53,829 bases of DNA from Myxococcales bacterium (GCA_016191785.1 JACPVJ010000039.1:1-53829), one strand, 5' to 3'; shown: positions 1-8,040, numbered from the stretch's first letter. The notes: generated by a model not told the origin, from the sequence alone. A program made the numbers and translations.

Positions 1-93
1 CCGGGCGAGGCGGGGGCACCCCGCTCGAACGCCGCTCTCGAATTTGTGCTTCCCCCCCAGCCCCACCCGCCAGAGCGCCTAACTGATCGATGA
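1..93 (+). CDS. Possible C-terminal end of an upstream protein (partial)
   Basis: The first frame is open from the window edge to a TGA at 91-93 and gives about 30 residues rich in Pro, Ala and Arg, ending in ERLTDR. Nothing here identifies a family. It is in the same frame as the next gene, so it could be the real end of an upstream gene or chance open frame at high GC. Upstream sequence is needed to decide. Confidence 0.25.
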   Translation, partial: PGEAGAPRSNAALEFVLPPQPHPPERLTDR

Positions 94-144
94 CGCGTCG
101 CTTTTCACCACCGGGCCGGCCCGACTACCAATCGGGAGTGGGTA

Positions 145-1059
145 GTGATCGAGCTCGGCACCGCCGACGCGGCCTCCGAGCACGCGCCGTTGATGCTGCG
201 CTCGTGCAGCGACGCCGTGACCGATGGCGAGTGCCAGAGTGGCGACAGCGACGACGCGAGCGCACGCGCCGTGGTGATCGTCGCCTGGACCGACGAGCAC
301 CGCCAGGTTCGCCTCGAAATCGGTGTTCGAAAGGATGGCAAGAGCCAGTGGGCCAGCCGAAAGCTCTTCTTCAAGGACAGCGATCCCGAGCCCGAGCGCT
401 GGCGCGCGGCGGGTCTGGTGATCGGCACCTTGGTCGGAGAAACCGAGCGAGAGGCGCAGCAACAAGCGCCTCCGCCGCCCGCCGCGCGAGCTCCTTTGCC
501 CGCGCCGCCGCGGAGAGAGCCCACGCCGCCCAAGCCGCCACCGCGCGCCGCGCGTGCGCCGGCCCGCCTGTGGCTCGGCGGTGATCTCGTGGCGGGCCCT
601 GCCCTCGACGACGGCACGTGGCGATTCGGGGGCGCGCTCGGGGCGACGTACGACGTGCCCGAGTGGCCCGTGCTGGGCTCCGCGTCCGTGCGCGCCCTGT
701 TCCGCCCGGCGGACGCTCGGGAGGTCGAAGCGCGCTGGCTTGGGGTGGCCCTGGGCGTCGGGGTTCGGCAACACCCGGCCGAGGCACTGCGCGTCGAGGC
801 GCGGGGCGAGGCGGTGGTCGAGCGCATCGACGCCGCGGTGGGCGGCGCGCGACGCGACAGTGCGGGCCGCACCATGCCGGGGGCGCGGCTCGCGCTCGCC
901 GCAGGGCCGAAGCTCGGCGAGTGGGGTTTGGTGCTGGCGTCCGCGGAATTGTCGGCCTTCCCGAGCGGCACGGCCATCGCGCTCGAGAGCCAGCCGGTCG
1001 GGCGCGCACCTCCGCTCACATGGTCCCTTGGGCTCGGCGCCCGGCTGCGGTTGTACTGA
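145..1059 (+). CDS. Hypothetical envelope protein, Pro-rich linker plus barrel-like C-terminal half
   Basis: A 304-residue protein that I do not recognise. Residues 1-100 look like a compact domain with 'VVIVAWTDEHRQVRLEIGV' and 'ASRKLFFKD' strands and two cysteines near the start. Residues about 105-140 are a Pro/Ala/Arg linker. The rest alternates short hydrophobic strands with Gly and ends in 'GLGARLRLY', a terminal aromatic typical of outer-membrane beta-barrels. The GTG at 145 is the first usable start after a TGA at 91-93, but no clear signal peptide follows, so the true start may differ. The ECF sigma gene lies 38 bp downstream on the same strand, and related myxobacterial loci often place an envelope protein beside such regulators (inference). 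Confidence 0.5.
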   Translation: MIELGTADAASEHAPLMLRSCSDAVTDGECQSGDSDDASARAVVIVAWTDEHRQVRLEIGVRKDGKSQWASRKLFFKDSDPEPERWRAAGLVIGTLVGETEREAQQQAPPPPAARAPLPAPPRREPTPPKPPPRAARAPARLWLGGDLVAGPALDDGTWRFGGALGATYDVPEWPVLGSASVRALFRPADAREVEARWLGVALGVGVRQHPAEALRVEARGEAVVERIDAAVGGARRDSAGRTMPGARLALAAGPKLGEWGLVLASAELSAFPSGTAIALESQPVGRAPPLTWSLGLGARLRLY

Positions 1060-1084
1060 GCTGCCTGCCCGGAGGCCGGACGGG

Positions 1085-1090
1085 TACGAT
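1085..1090 (+). promoter_or_regulatory. Candidate -10 element (TACGAT) for the ECF sigma gene
   Basis: TACGAT ends 7 nt before the ATG at 1098. Transcription would start at or next to the start codon, implying a leaderless mRNA. No convincing -35 is visible. Confidence 0.35.
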
Positions 1091-1097
1091 ACCCACG

Positions 1098-1736
1098 ATG
1101 AGCCCCGCCCGGCGTGCCAAGCCTTGGCTCTACCCGGTGCCCAAGGCACCGGCCCAGACCGAGGCGCGCCCGGTGCACGCGGACGCCGAGATCATCGAGG
1201 CGGTGGTGTGCGGCGACGGAGCCGTCGCGGGCGAGCTCTACGATCGCCTGGTGAACGTCGTCGAACAGACGCTGTTCCGCGTGCTCGGCCGACGCGAATC
1301 CGATCACGAAGATCTGGTGCAATCCGCCTTCGAGCAGATCGTGAAGACCCTGGCCACCCGCCGTTTCGCCGGCGCATGCAGCCTGAAGACCTGGGCCTCG
1401 AGCGTGGCGACCCACGTGGCGCTGAACGCCTTGCGCTCGCGGCGGCGCGAGCGGGGGCTATTCGACCGCTCCGAGGTCGATCCGCCGGCGGCCAGCGCCG
1501 GCACCGACAACCCCGAGCGCGACGCCTCGCTGCGGCGCGACATCGAGCGCGTGCGCGGCGTGCTCGCCAGCATGAGCCCGGGGCGCGCGGAGGCGCTGCT
1601 CTTGCACGACGTGCTCGGTCACGACCTGGCCGAGATCGCCGCGCTGACCGGGGTCAGTCTGGCAGCGGCGCAATCCCGGCTGGTGCGGGGGCGCCACGAG
1701 CTTCACGCGCGACTGGGCAAGCGAGGCGACCCATGA
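1098..1736 (+). CDS. ECF-family RNA polymerase sigma factor
   Basis: A 212-residue sigma-70 family factor with the two-domain ECF layout. Sigma-2 runs from about residue 30 to 110: 'AGELYDRLVNVVEQTLFRVLG', then the acidic 'SDHEDLVQSAFEQIVKTL' core-binding stretch and 'CSLKTWASSVATHVALNALRSRRR'. Sigma-4 covers about 145-205: 'MSPGRAEALLLHDVLGHDLAEIAALTGVSLAAAQSRLVRGRHEL', a helix-turn-helix for -35 recognition. The ATG at 1098 is chosen because it leaves a short N-terminal extension before region 2. The stop overlaps the next gene's start (ATGA at 1733-1736), so it is co-translated with a FecR-type regulator that probably holds it at the membrane. The regulon is unknown. Confidence 0.88.
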   Translation: MSPARRAKPWLYPVPKAPAQTEARPVHADAEIIEAVVCGDGAVAGELYDRLVNVVEQTLFRVLGRRESDHEDLVQSAFEQIVKTLATRRFAGACSLKTWASSVATHVALNALRSRRRERGLFDRSEVDPPAASAGTDNPERDASLRRDIERVRGVLASMSPGRAEALLLHDVLGHDLAEIAALTGVSLAAAQSRLVRGRHELHARLGKRGDP

Positions 1737-2869
1737 CGGATCGGCCGTCGACCCCCGACGTGCTGCGCGACTGGGCGCGGGCGCCGATCCCTCTCGACGA
1801 CGGCGGCGGAGCGGACGAGCGGCGCGCGCGCGTCGTGAGCCAGATGGCGCGGACCATTCGCGAGTCTCACGTGGCGCGCCAGCAGGCAGAGCGGCGCGGG
1901 CGCGCGCTGTGGATGATCGCCACCGCCGCGGTGGTCGCGCTGGCAGTCGGCGGGCTGTGGCGCGGCTTCGGCAACCGCAGCGCTGGCGTCGGCGCCAGCG
2001 TGCGTCCGGCGTCAGCCGGCGTGCTGGTCGCCCGCGGTGCGGAGTCTCGCGCCGCGCGCTGGGGCGCCGACGAGCCGCTCGAGGCGGGCGACGTGCTGAG
2101 CACCGTCGCCGAAGCGCAGGCCACGCTCCGGCTCGCCAGCGGGGCACAAGTCGGCGTCGAGCCCAGCTCGCGGGTCACCCTGACCGCGGTCGGGGCGGGC
2201 GCCGAGCAGATCGATCTGGGTGTGGGCGAGGTCTCGGTGCGAGTGCCTGCGCTGGGCGAGCGCGGCAGCTTCCGGGTGCACACTCCCGACGCGCGGGTGG
2301 TCGTCCACGGCACCGCGTTCGTGGTTCGGGTCACGTCGAGAGAGGGCGGCGGCACGGACACGAGCGTCACGGTCAGCGAGGGCAAGGTCTCGGTCGAACA
2401 CGGGGGCGCGACCCTGTTTCTGACTGCGGGACAGAGCTGGAGCTCGAAGCCGCGCGAACAGGCGGCGCAGCCGGCGCCTGTGATCAGCGCCGAGCCCGCC
2501 CCCCCGGCCGCGCCCAACCCGGGCCCGCGCAAGGCGGCCGACCTGGCCCCTGCGCGGTCGGCGCCCGCCGCCACCGCGGCCACCGACCGTTCGGCGCTGG
2601 CCGAGCAGAACCGGCTCTTCGCGGCGGCGGCCACTGCGCGCAAGAGCGGCGACGATCGCGCCGCGCTCGGTCACCTGAACCAGCTCTTGGCGCGCTTCCC
2701 CCAGAGCCCGCTCGCGCCCGAGGCCCGCGTCGAGCGCTTCCGCACGCTGAAGCGGCTCGGCCAACACGTCGAAGCGGCGCGTGAGGCTCGACGCTATCTG
2801 CTCGATCACCAGGGCGGCGCGGCGCGTGACGAGGCCCGGGGTGTCGCGCTCGAACCTTCCGGCAAGTGA
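1733..2869 (+). CDS. FecR-domain transmembrane regulator (probable anti-sigma factor) with TPR-like tail
   Basis: A 378-residue protein starting inside the sigma stop codon. The cytosolic N-terminus (about 1-58) is charged. A single membrane helix follows at about 59-78 ('ALWMIATAAVVALAVGGLW'). The periplasmic part holds a FecR domain: 'GDVLSTVAEAQATLRLASGAQVGVEPSSRV' and later 'GTAFVVRV' and 'VTVSEGKVSVEHGGATLFLTAGQS'. After a Pro/Ala linker, the last 90 residues resemble a TPR or YbgF-type helical hairpin ('HLNQLLARFPQSPLAPEA'). FecR proteins relay outer-membrane signals to ECF sigma factors, but no TonB-dependent receptor is adjacent, so the signal is unknown. Confidence 0.82.
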   Translation: MTDRPSTPDVLRDWARAPIPLDDGGGADERRARVVSQMARTIRESHVARQQAERRGRALWMIATAAVVALAVGGLWRGFGNRSAGVGASVRPASAGVLVARGAESRAARWGADEPLEAGDVLSTVAEAQATLRLASGAQVGVEPSSRVTLTAVGAGAEQIDLGVGEVSVRVPALGERGSFRVHTPDARVVVHGTAFVVRVTSREGGGTDTSVTVSEGKVSVEHGGATLFLTAGQSWSSKPREQAAQPAPVISAEPAPPAAPNPGPRKAADLAPARSAPAATAATDRSALAEQNRLFAAAATARKSGDDRAALGHLNQLLARFPQSPLAPEARVERFRTLKRLGQHVEAAREARRYLLDHQGGAARDEARGVALEPSGK

Positions 2870-2879
2870 CCGGCGGGCG

Positions 2880-3431
2880 TCACTGGCAATGGTGCTCGTC
2901 GGGGGAGCAGGTCTTGCCCTTGTCACAGTGACCGTCGACCAAGCACTCGACGCACTCCCGACCGTCGCAGTGGGTCTTCTGCCCGGAGATGCAGTGGGCG
3001 TCGGTCACGCATTCGGCGCACCTGCCGAGCACGCATCGCGGTTTCTCGCCGCTGGTGCAGTCCCCGTCCTCGCGGCACTCGACGCAGGTGCTGGTGGCAA
3101 GATCGCAGTGCTTGCCCTCGGTCGTGCACTGAGCCTCGCTGGTACACGCTTCTCGGCACTCTCCGGCCGGGTCACAGGCCTTGCCGGACTCGCAGTGGCC
3201 CGCCACCAGGCAGCGCACACAGCGCCCGAGGGTGGGGCTGCAATACTCGGTGTCGCCAGAGCACTGGCTCGAGGCCGTACACCCGGTCGAGCCGCCCCCC
3301 CCGCCACTGCCGCCAGCGGCGCCCGCGCTGCCGCCGCTCGCCCCGGTGCCGGCGCCTCCGGGCAAGAGCTCGAGCTGTTGATCAGCGCCGCAGGCGGTGA
3401 GCAGCGCCGAGAGCCAGAGCCAGCGCAACAT
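2880..3431 (-). CDS. Cys-rich secreted lipoprotein
   Basis: A 183-residue lipoprotein. Residues 1-15 are a lipoprotein signal peptide ending in the lipobox 'LLTAC'. A Gly/Ala/Ser linker (about 22-48) leads to a C-terminal module with about two dozen cysteines in repeats of the type C-x(4)-C-x(5-7)-C-x(3-5)-C-x(2)-C. The same repeat occurs in the divergent neighbour at 3538-4284, so the two are probably related. The start at 3431 is chosen for the signal peptide; longer reading upstream would run antisense through the neighbour. The spacing of an extended -10 (TGCTACCCT) 7 nt before the ATG suggests a leaderless transcript. Function unknown. Confidence 0.75.
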   Translation of the reverse strand: MLRWLWLSALLTACGADQQLELLPGGAGTGASGGSAGAAGGSGGGGGSTGCTASSQCSGDTEYCSPTLGRCVRCLVAGHCESGKACDPAGECREACTSEAQCTTEGKHCDLATSTCVECREDGDCTSGEKPRCVLGRCAECVTDAHCISGQKTHCDGRECVECLVDGHCDKGKTCSPDEHHCQ

Positions 3432-3438
3432 CGGAGGC

Positions 3439-3447
3439 AGGGTAGCA
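3439..3447 (-). promoter_or_regulatory. Extended -10 element TGCTACCCT for the 3431 lipoprotein
   Basis: On the minus strand TGCTACCCT ends 7 nt before the ATG. The identical 9-mer with the same 7-nt spacing precedes the lipoprotein at 43706-44689. Confidence 0.45.
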
Positions 3448-3537
3448 GACCCAGAGGGACCTGGCCGGTGCCTGCTCGGTGCCCGGTCCGGGTACTGACC
3501 GTGCAAAGAGCGGTTGTCTCGCTCGCGAGGAGTCTCC

Positions 3538-4284
3538 ATGCCCAAACCCCTATCTTGGCTCTCGACACGCACTGCCGGCGCCGGCCTGCTCGCCTTGGCC
3601 TTCGCCTTCGCCTGCGGCAGCACCGACGACGCGGGGCTCGGAGGTCTGGGGAACCAGGCCGAGTGCAAGGCGAACGCGGACTGCGGCGGGAACGAGCCGT
3701 ACTGCCAGGACGGGCGGTGCGTCGAGTGCTCGGGCAACACCGACTGCACCGACGCGAACACGGTGTGCGACAGCGTCACCGGCAGCTGCAAACGCACGTG
3801 TACGCAGACCGCCGACTGCGGGGGGAAAGACCTGATCTGTTCCGACCAGCGCGGGGTGTGCGTTCGATGCCGGGACAACGCGGACTGCGGAGGAGAAGAC
3901 CCGCTCTGCAACACCACCCTCGACCGCTGCGTCGAGTGCAAGCGCCACGAGGACTGCGGCGCTGCCAAGCCGATCTGCGACCTCTTGCACGGCGAGTGCC
4001 GGCAGTGCATGACCAACGGAGACTGCCCGGCCGCGACCCCGACCTGCAATGACCACGAGTGCATCTCGACCAGCTGCAGCTCGAACGAGCAGTGCGGCGG
4101 CGAGCGGCCCTATTGCAACCTGGGCGCAAAGACGTGCGTCGAATGCCTGGAAGACGCCAACTGCAAGGACGGCGGGGACCCGGCCTGCGATCCAGAGACC
4201 AAGCGCTGCGTCGAGTGCACCTCGAACGCCCACTGCGATCCGGACAAGACCTGCGACCTGAAAGAGATGAAGTGTAAGGGCTGA
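3538..4284 (+). CDS. Cys-rich secreted lipoprotein, paralogue of divergent neighbour
   Basis: A 248-residue lipoprotein. The start at 3538 is supported by GAGGAG at 3527-3532 with 5 nt spacing, and by a signal peptide 'AGLLALAFAFAC' with a lipobox cysteine near residue 27. A GTG eight codons upstream is less likely. The mature protein is a string of about five short Cys modules: 'CKANADCGGNEPYCQDGRCVEC', 'CTQTADCGGKDLIC', 'CRDNADCGGEDPLC', 'CVECKRHEDCGAAKPIC' and 'CSSNEQCGGERPYC'. Each carries about six cysteines, which would give a disulphide-rich rod at the cell surface. Function unknown. Confidence 0.78.
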   Translation: MPKPLSWLSTRTAGAGLLALAFAFACGSTDDAGLGGLGNQAECKANADCGGNEPYCQDGRCVECSGNTDCTDANTVCDSVTGSCKRTCTQTADCGGKDLICSDQRGVCVRCRDNADCGGEDPLCNTTLDRCVECKRHEDCGAAKPICDLLHGECRQCMTNGDCPAATPTCNDHECISTSCSSNEQCGGERPYCNLGAKTCVECLEDANCKDGGDPACDPETKRCVECTSNAHCDPDKTCDLKEMKCKG

Positions 4285-4293
4285 GGCTCCGGG

Positions 4294-4869
4294 TCAGTCC
4301 CCGGCCGCGTCCGAGCTGGCTTCGGGCGCGGCGTCGGCGCCCGAGCCGCAAGGCGTGGGCACGATGTTGTCGGGCTTCGGCACCTGGCTCGGCATCTGAC
4401 CCCAGTCGTAACACTGGTTGAGGATGGGGGCGTACACGCCGCAGAAGCCGGTGGTCGGGCAGCAGCCCTTCAGCTTGTAGCCGGCCACGGTGTAGTCCGG
4501 GCAGTTGGGATCGGTGGCGTCGGGCGGGACTTGCACGTCGAGCCCGCCTTCGAGCAGCTTGCTCACCTCTTCTTGCGACACGCAGCCGTAACCGAGGGCG
4601 CTGCCGTCGTAGCCGCACTCGCCGGTCTTCAGGCAGCAGCCGTTGATGTAGCTGCCGATGCCCGGGCAGTCCGAGTCGACGCACTTGTTGGTGTCGGGAG
4701 CCACGTCGGGCTTGGCCTCGGCGACCACGTCGCTGGCCGCGTCCGCCCCGCCCGTCCCGCCGGTCGCGGTCTTCTTCCCGTCTTCCTCGCTCTCGCCGCC
4801 GCACGCCGGTGAGAGCCAGGCCCCCAAGGTCACGCCCAAGATCGCGAGAGTCGCTCGGTGTCTGGTCAT
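4294..4869 (-). CDS. Hypothetical lipoprotein with paired cysteines
   Basis: A 191-residue lipoprotein with signal peptide and lipobox 'LSPACGG' in the first 25 residues, an acidic/Ala linker with a short Thr-Gly run, and two related halves: 'CPGIGSYINGCCLKTGECGYDG' and 'CPDYTVAGYKLKGCCPTTGFCGVY'. Each half has a C-x(9-12)-CC-x(4)-C pattern, so the mature part looks like an internal duplication. The ATG at 4869 is preferred over one ten codons upstream because it directly begins the basic n-region. It lies 46 bp downstream of mglA on the same strand and may be read with that operon. Family not recognised. Confidence 0.68.
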   Translation of the reverse strand: MTRHRATLAILGVTLGAWLSPACGGESEEDGKKTATGGTGGADAASDVVAEAKPDVAPDTNKCVDSDCPGIGSYINGCCLKTGECGYDGSALGYGCVSQEEVSKLLEGGLDVQVPPDATDPNCPDYTVAGYKLKGCCPTTGFCGVYAPILNQCYDWGQMPSQVPKPDNIVPTPCGSGADAAPEASSDAAGD

Positions 4870-4915
4870 GTGGCTCTGCCTCGAGGCGGAGCCTATCACG
4901 TGACGCGGGCGATCG

Positions 4916-5509
4916 TCAGCCGCCGGTCTGACCCGCGAGCTTGCCCAGGATGCCGCGCGAGACGCCCTTGAGGGTCTCGAACACGCCCATGCCCGTGCGG
5001 GCGCAAGCCTCGAAGTCCGGCACGCCCGTGGGGTTCAGCAAGCGTCGCAGCTCGGCGAGCTCGACCGCGTTCGGCAGGTCGCGCTTGTTGTACTGCACGA
5101 TGTACGGGACGGTGTCGGTGCGCAGGCCGTATTCACCCAGGTTGTGGTGCAGGTTGTCGAGGCTCTCTTGGTTGGCCTCGAGGCGCTCGGCCTGGGAATC
5201 AGCCACGAAGATCACCCCGTCCGAGCCCTTCAAGATCAGCTTGCGGCTGGCGTCGTAGAACACTTGCCCCGGCACCGTGTAGAGGTGGAAGCGCACCTTG
5301 AAGCCGCGCACCGTGCCCAGATCGATGGGCATGAAGTCGAAGAACAGCGTGCGCTCGGTCTCGGTGGCGAGCGAGATCATCTTGCCCTTGTTGGCAGGGT
5401 TGGTCTTCTCGAACACGTACTGCAGGTTGGCCGTCTTCCCACAGAGACCGGGGCCGTAATACACGACCTTGCAGTTGATCTCTTTGGTCATGTGGTTGAT
5501 GAAGCTCAC
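4916..5509 (-). CDS. mglA: MglA-type small Ras-like GTPase (cell polarity/gliding)
   Basis: A 197-residue small GTPase, the usual length of MglA. Visible motifs are the P-loop GPGLCGKT (19-26), the intrinsic arginine finger position R53 in 'TETERTLFFDF', 'YTVPGQ' with Thr-78 where Ras proteins have Asp and the catalytic Gln-82, and the base-specificity motif NKRD (141-144). These positions match the well studied Myxococcus xanthus MglA, which sets front-rear polarity and drives type IV pili and gliding motors. The GTG at 5509 gives the family's normal 'MSFIN' beginning. It overlaps the TerB-like gene by GTGA. No mglB (Roadblock GAP) gene is adjacent, unlike the classic mglBA operon, so this could be the main MglA or a paralogue. 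Confidence 0.92.
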   Translation of the reverse strand: MSFINHMTKEINCKVVYYGPGLCGKTANLQYVFEKTNPANKGKMISLATETERTLFFDFMPIDLGTVRGFKVRFHLYTVPGQVFYDASRKLILKGSDGVIFVADSQAERLEANQESLDNLHHNLGEYGLRTDTVPYIVQYNKRDLPNAVELAELRRLLNPTGVPDFEACARTGMGVFETLKGVSRGILGKLAGQTGG

Positions 5510-6075
5510 GACGCGCCTCCCAGCTCTGCGCGAACGCGCTCTACGACTCCACCCACGACCTGCTCGATCTCGTCGGGTGAGAAACCAAAGTGTCCACCGA
5601 GCTCGGTCAGCGCCGCGTTCTCGGGCGGCGCCAAGACACCGTCGGCCAGCGCGACCACTGCGGCGAAGCCCAGCGCCTCGTGCTGTCGCGTGGGCTCGGC
5701 GAAGTCCTCGGCCGCGCGCCGCAGGCGCTCGCGTCGCCCCAGCATCTCGACCGCGTCGTCCAGGTCCTTGAAGTGCAGCTCGAGGGCGTCGTGGCCGACC
5801 GCCGCGCCGGTCAGGCGCTCGAGCAGGTCGGCCAAGGTGTGCCGCTCTTCGGCCGCGAGACCGTCGGCCGAGGCGACCAGGTAGGCGAGCTCGAGGATCG
5901 ACACGAAGTAGGTGCTGCGGTCGGGGTCGGCGCTCTTCAGGGTCGCCTCAGCGCCCTGGGCGAGCTCCGCGCGGGTGGGCAGCGCCCCAGCCGACGCGTG
6001 CTCGACCGCCGCTTGAACCGCGGCACGCACGCGATCGGCGCCGAACTGACTCAAGTCCACTGTCGGTAGGCTCAT
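5506..6075 (-). CDS. TerB-like (tellurite-resistance fold) helical protein
   Basis: A 189-residue, cysteine-free, mostly helical protein. The central part, 'YLVASADGLAAEERHTLADLLERLTG', and the later 'VVALADGVLAPPENAALTELGGHFGFSPDEIEQV' match the paired acidic 'A-DG-----E' pattern of TerB-like domains, where the Asp/Glu residues bind metal. It appears to contain two such halves. The ATG at 6075 follows a 32-bp gap after the P-loop gene and its stop overlaps the mglA start. TerB-like proteins often act as cytosolic scaffolds beside membrane or GTPase partners (established association). A role as an MglA partner is inferred from the coupling only. Confidence 0.65.
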   Translation of the reverse strand: MSLPTVDLSQFGADRVRAAVQAAVEHASAGALPTRAELAQGAEATLKSADPDRSTYFVSILELAYLVASADGLAAEERHTLADLLERLTGAAVGHDALELHFKDLDDAVEMLGRRERLRRAAEDFAEPTRQHEALGFAAVVALADGVLAPPENAALTELGGHFGFSPDEIEQVVGGVVERVRAELGGAS

Positions 6076-6107
6076 CGCTCCCTTGATGCCACGGCTACCC
6101 GGGGGCA

Positions 6108-6683
6108 TCAACGGCAGGCTGGGCCGCTGCGGCATTGCCGCTCGACTTGGTCGTACAGCTCGAACAAGACCTCGCGGACGTTGCCCGCGTGGCGCCCGAG
6201 CAGGGCCCCGAGCTCGCCGGCGCTCGGCGGCACGACGTCGGTCCCCGCCGCGAGCCGCGCGACAATCGCCTCGGCGAGCGCGACGCTCGCCTGCCGCTGG
6301 CACAAGGTCGGCAGCCCGACGTCGCGGTGCGCGGACACCACCACCGCGCCCGCCCAGCGCCTCACGCGAAGCCGGCCCCACACCGACAGCTCTTCGTACT
6401 CGTCCACCAGGAGCAGGTCCGCGCGCGACCGAGGCCCGAGGCCCCGCGAGCCACGCACGCGGAGCACGCTCCACCCCTGCCGCCGCGCGCGGCGCTCGAG
6501 CTCCACCAAGAGGGTGCTCTTGCCGCTCCCGTGCGACCCGACGATCTGGTGCCGCGCGCCCGGCACCAGCGCTCGCCCTGCCAGCGCGTCGAGGTCGTCG
6601 CCGATCCATGGCAGCGCCCCCGGAGCGAAGCGCGCCGCGCAGAACGGGTTCTTGGCCGCGCCGACGAAGCTCAAGCCGGCCAC
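6108..6683 (-). CDS. Small P-loop ATPase-like protein
   Basis: A 191-residue protein with Walker A GSHGSGKST (49-57) and a Walker B-like LLLVDEYEEL (about 90-99) with Asp-94/Glu-95. A 'VVSAHRDVGLPTL' stretch follows, as in AAA/ABC-like NTPases in the sensor region. At 191 residues it lacks a lid or large helical domain, so it is a minimal NTPase. It starts with GTG at 6683, overlapping the preceding arrestin-like gene by 13 bp. The family is not recognised precisely. Placement between the arrestin-like genes and TerB/MglA suggests it works with them, but its substrate is not visible. Confidence 0.62.
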   Translation of the reverse strand: MAGLSFVGAAKNPFCAARFAPGALPWIGDDLDALAGRALVPGARHQIVGSHGSGKSTLLVELERRARRQGWSVLRVRGSRGLGPRSRADLLLVDEYEELSVWGRLRVRRWAGAVVVSAHRDVGLPTLCQRQASVALAEAIVARLAAGTDVVPPSAGELGALLGRHAGNVREVLFELYDQVERQCRSGPACR

Positions 6684-7036
6684 CTGACGACGAAGTCGCG
6701 CTCGATCAGCTCGTCATCCCCCAAGGGCGCGTAGCGGCGCACCCGCACCAACCAACGGAGCTTCAACAGCGTGCCGGCGAACGTGATGGGCAAGAGCGGC
6801 AACACCACGTCGAGATCGCACGTGCCCGTCGCGCCGGGACTGCCCTCGCCGCCCTCGTGGAGCACGCGGTGGTGGACCACACCGATGTCCGTGTCGCCCT
6901 TGCCCTCCGTCTCCCAGAGCACCGACAGCTCGACCTTGCGGTCTTCGTGCCCCGCCATCGGCTCGAGCGTCACGCGACCCCGCACGCGCCCGCCCGGCTC
7001 GATCACCTCACGCTCGAGCTCGATCTGCGCGCTCAT
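6671..7036 (-). CDS. Single-domain arrestin-like beta-sandwich protein
   Basis: A 121-residue soluble protein made of alternating beta strands: 'IELEREVIEPGGRVRGRVTLEP', 'VELSVLWETEGKG', 'VVLPLLPITFAGTLLKLRWLVRVRRY' and 'IERDFVV'. The opening 'PGG-V-G-V-L' and the late 'W-V-V' strand are the pattern of arrestin N-domains and SpoM/Vps26-like proteins. No catalytic motif is seen. The ATG at 7036 overlaps the stop of the larger membrane protein (ATGA), and its own end overlaps the P-loop gene. It probably pairs with the C-terminal domain of that membrane neighbour, which shows a similar strand pattern. Confidence 0.55.
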   Translation of the reverse strand: MSAQIELEREVIEPGGRVRGRVTLEPMAGHEDRKVELSVLWETEGKGDTDIGVVHHRVLHEGGEGSPGATGTCDLDVVLPLLPITFAGTLLKLRWLVRVRRYAPLGDDELIERDFVVRWPA

Positions 7037-8040
7037 GGGCTGAGCCTCGGCAAGGCGCGGAACTCGAAGGCCTCGTCGTAGTCGGGCCACCCCGCGATCT
7101 CGGCATGCACGCGCACGGTCCACAGTACCTGGTTGTGTTCAGCTGCGAACGAGGCGGGCGCCTCGGCGGGGAGCAGCAACGACAGGGTGTGGGTCCAACG
7201 CTCTCCGAATCGAACCTGCGCCCCGACGTCGTCGTAGAGCGGCTGGTCGAGCACCACGTGGGTCTCGGTCCGGGTGTCCGTCCCCACGGTGTATTTGACG
7301 ACCTCTTCGCAGCGCACGCCCACGCGATAGCGAGTGATCCGCGCCGGCCCGCCCTGGTCCACGTGGATCCGAAGCTCATCACCCAGGTACGCCGGCTCGG
7401 CCGACAGCTCGACTCGAGGGAGCCGGCGCCGGCCCAAGATCTTGCGCACCGTCGAGACCAAGATGTAGACGCCCGCGCCGCAAAACAGCAGCGCGAAGAG
7501 CGCGGCGAACGGGCTGTCCACCGCCAGCATCAGGAAGAAGAACGGCCACACGAAACCGTTCCAGAGCAGGGCGAAGAAGAGCTCGCCGAAGCCGGACGGC
7601 ACACCGTGGAGCGCGATGGAGTGGGCGAGCACCAGGCCCGCCGGCGCGTCGAGCCTCGGCAACGGCGCCGTCGCGAGGGTCGACCCGTACGCCTCGCGAG
7701 CGCTCCGCGCTGCGCCGGCCGCGGTGCGATAGGCCCCGACCGCCGCCATGGCCGGCATCTGGGACGGCGCGGGCGTCGCAGCACCCTGCGCCGCCTTCGC
7801 AGCCCGCGCCGCGGCGAGCGCCTCGGGCGAGCGGGTGTTCCGCAGGGCGCTCCGGATCATGGCGACCCCCGCGGCGAAGAACAGCCCGCCAAAGGGCAGC
7901 GCGATCGCGGCGACCCACTCACCGGACAGCAGGGCGGTGATGCCCTGGTAGAGAGCGAACAGCCCGAAGCCCGCGAAGGGCAGCGCGAACAAGATCAGGA
8001 AACCCGTGCCGAGCGGGCCGCTGCGCTTCGGCGCGTTCAT
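7033..8040 (-). CDS. Membrane protein with C-terminal arrestin-like domain
   Basis: A 335-residue protein. Two membrane helices lie at about 12-32 ('FLILFALPFAGFGLFALYQG') and 40-62. An Ala-rich, coiled segment spans about 66-125, and two more helices follow at about 155-200 ('FFALLWNGFVWPFFFLMLA', 'LFALLFCGAGVYILVSTV'). The last 120 residues are beta-rich: 'VELSAEPAYLGDELRIHVDQGG', 'YRVGVRCEEVVKYTV', 'TLSLLLPAEAPASF' and 'VLWTVRVHAEI', resembling the arrestin-like fold of the next gene. So the domain sits on the cytosolic or periplasmic face of a four-helix anchor. Both junctions are ATGA overlaps, making this the core of the mglA operon. Confidence 0.6.
   Translation of the reverse strand: MNAPKRSGPLGTGFLILFALPFAGFGLFALYQGITALLSGEWVAAIALPFGGLFFAAGVAMIRSALRNTRSPEALAAARAAKAAQGAATPAPSQMPAMAAVGAYRTAAGAARSAREAYGSTLATAPLPRLDAPAGLVLAHSIALHGVPSGFGELFFALLWNGFVWPFFFLMLAVDSPFAALFALLFCGAGVYILVSTVRKILGRRRLPRVELSAEPAYLGDELRIHVDQGGPARITRYRVGVRCEEVVKYTVGTDTRTETHVVLDQPLYDDVGAQVRFGERWTHTLSLLLPAEAPASFAAEHNQVLWTVRVHAEIAGWPDYDEAFEFRALPRLSP

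Noticed and set aside
105..1415. Long minus-strand frames over the first 1.4 kb
   Set aside because: Antisense to the ECF sigma gene, whose sigma-2 and sigma-4 motifs are clear; they are high-GC shadows.
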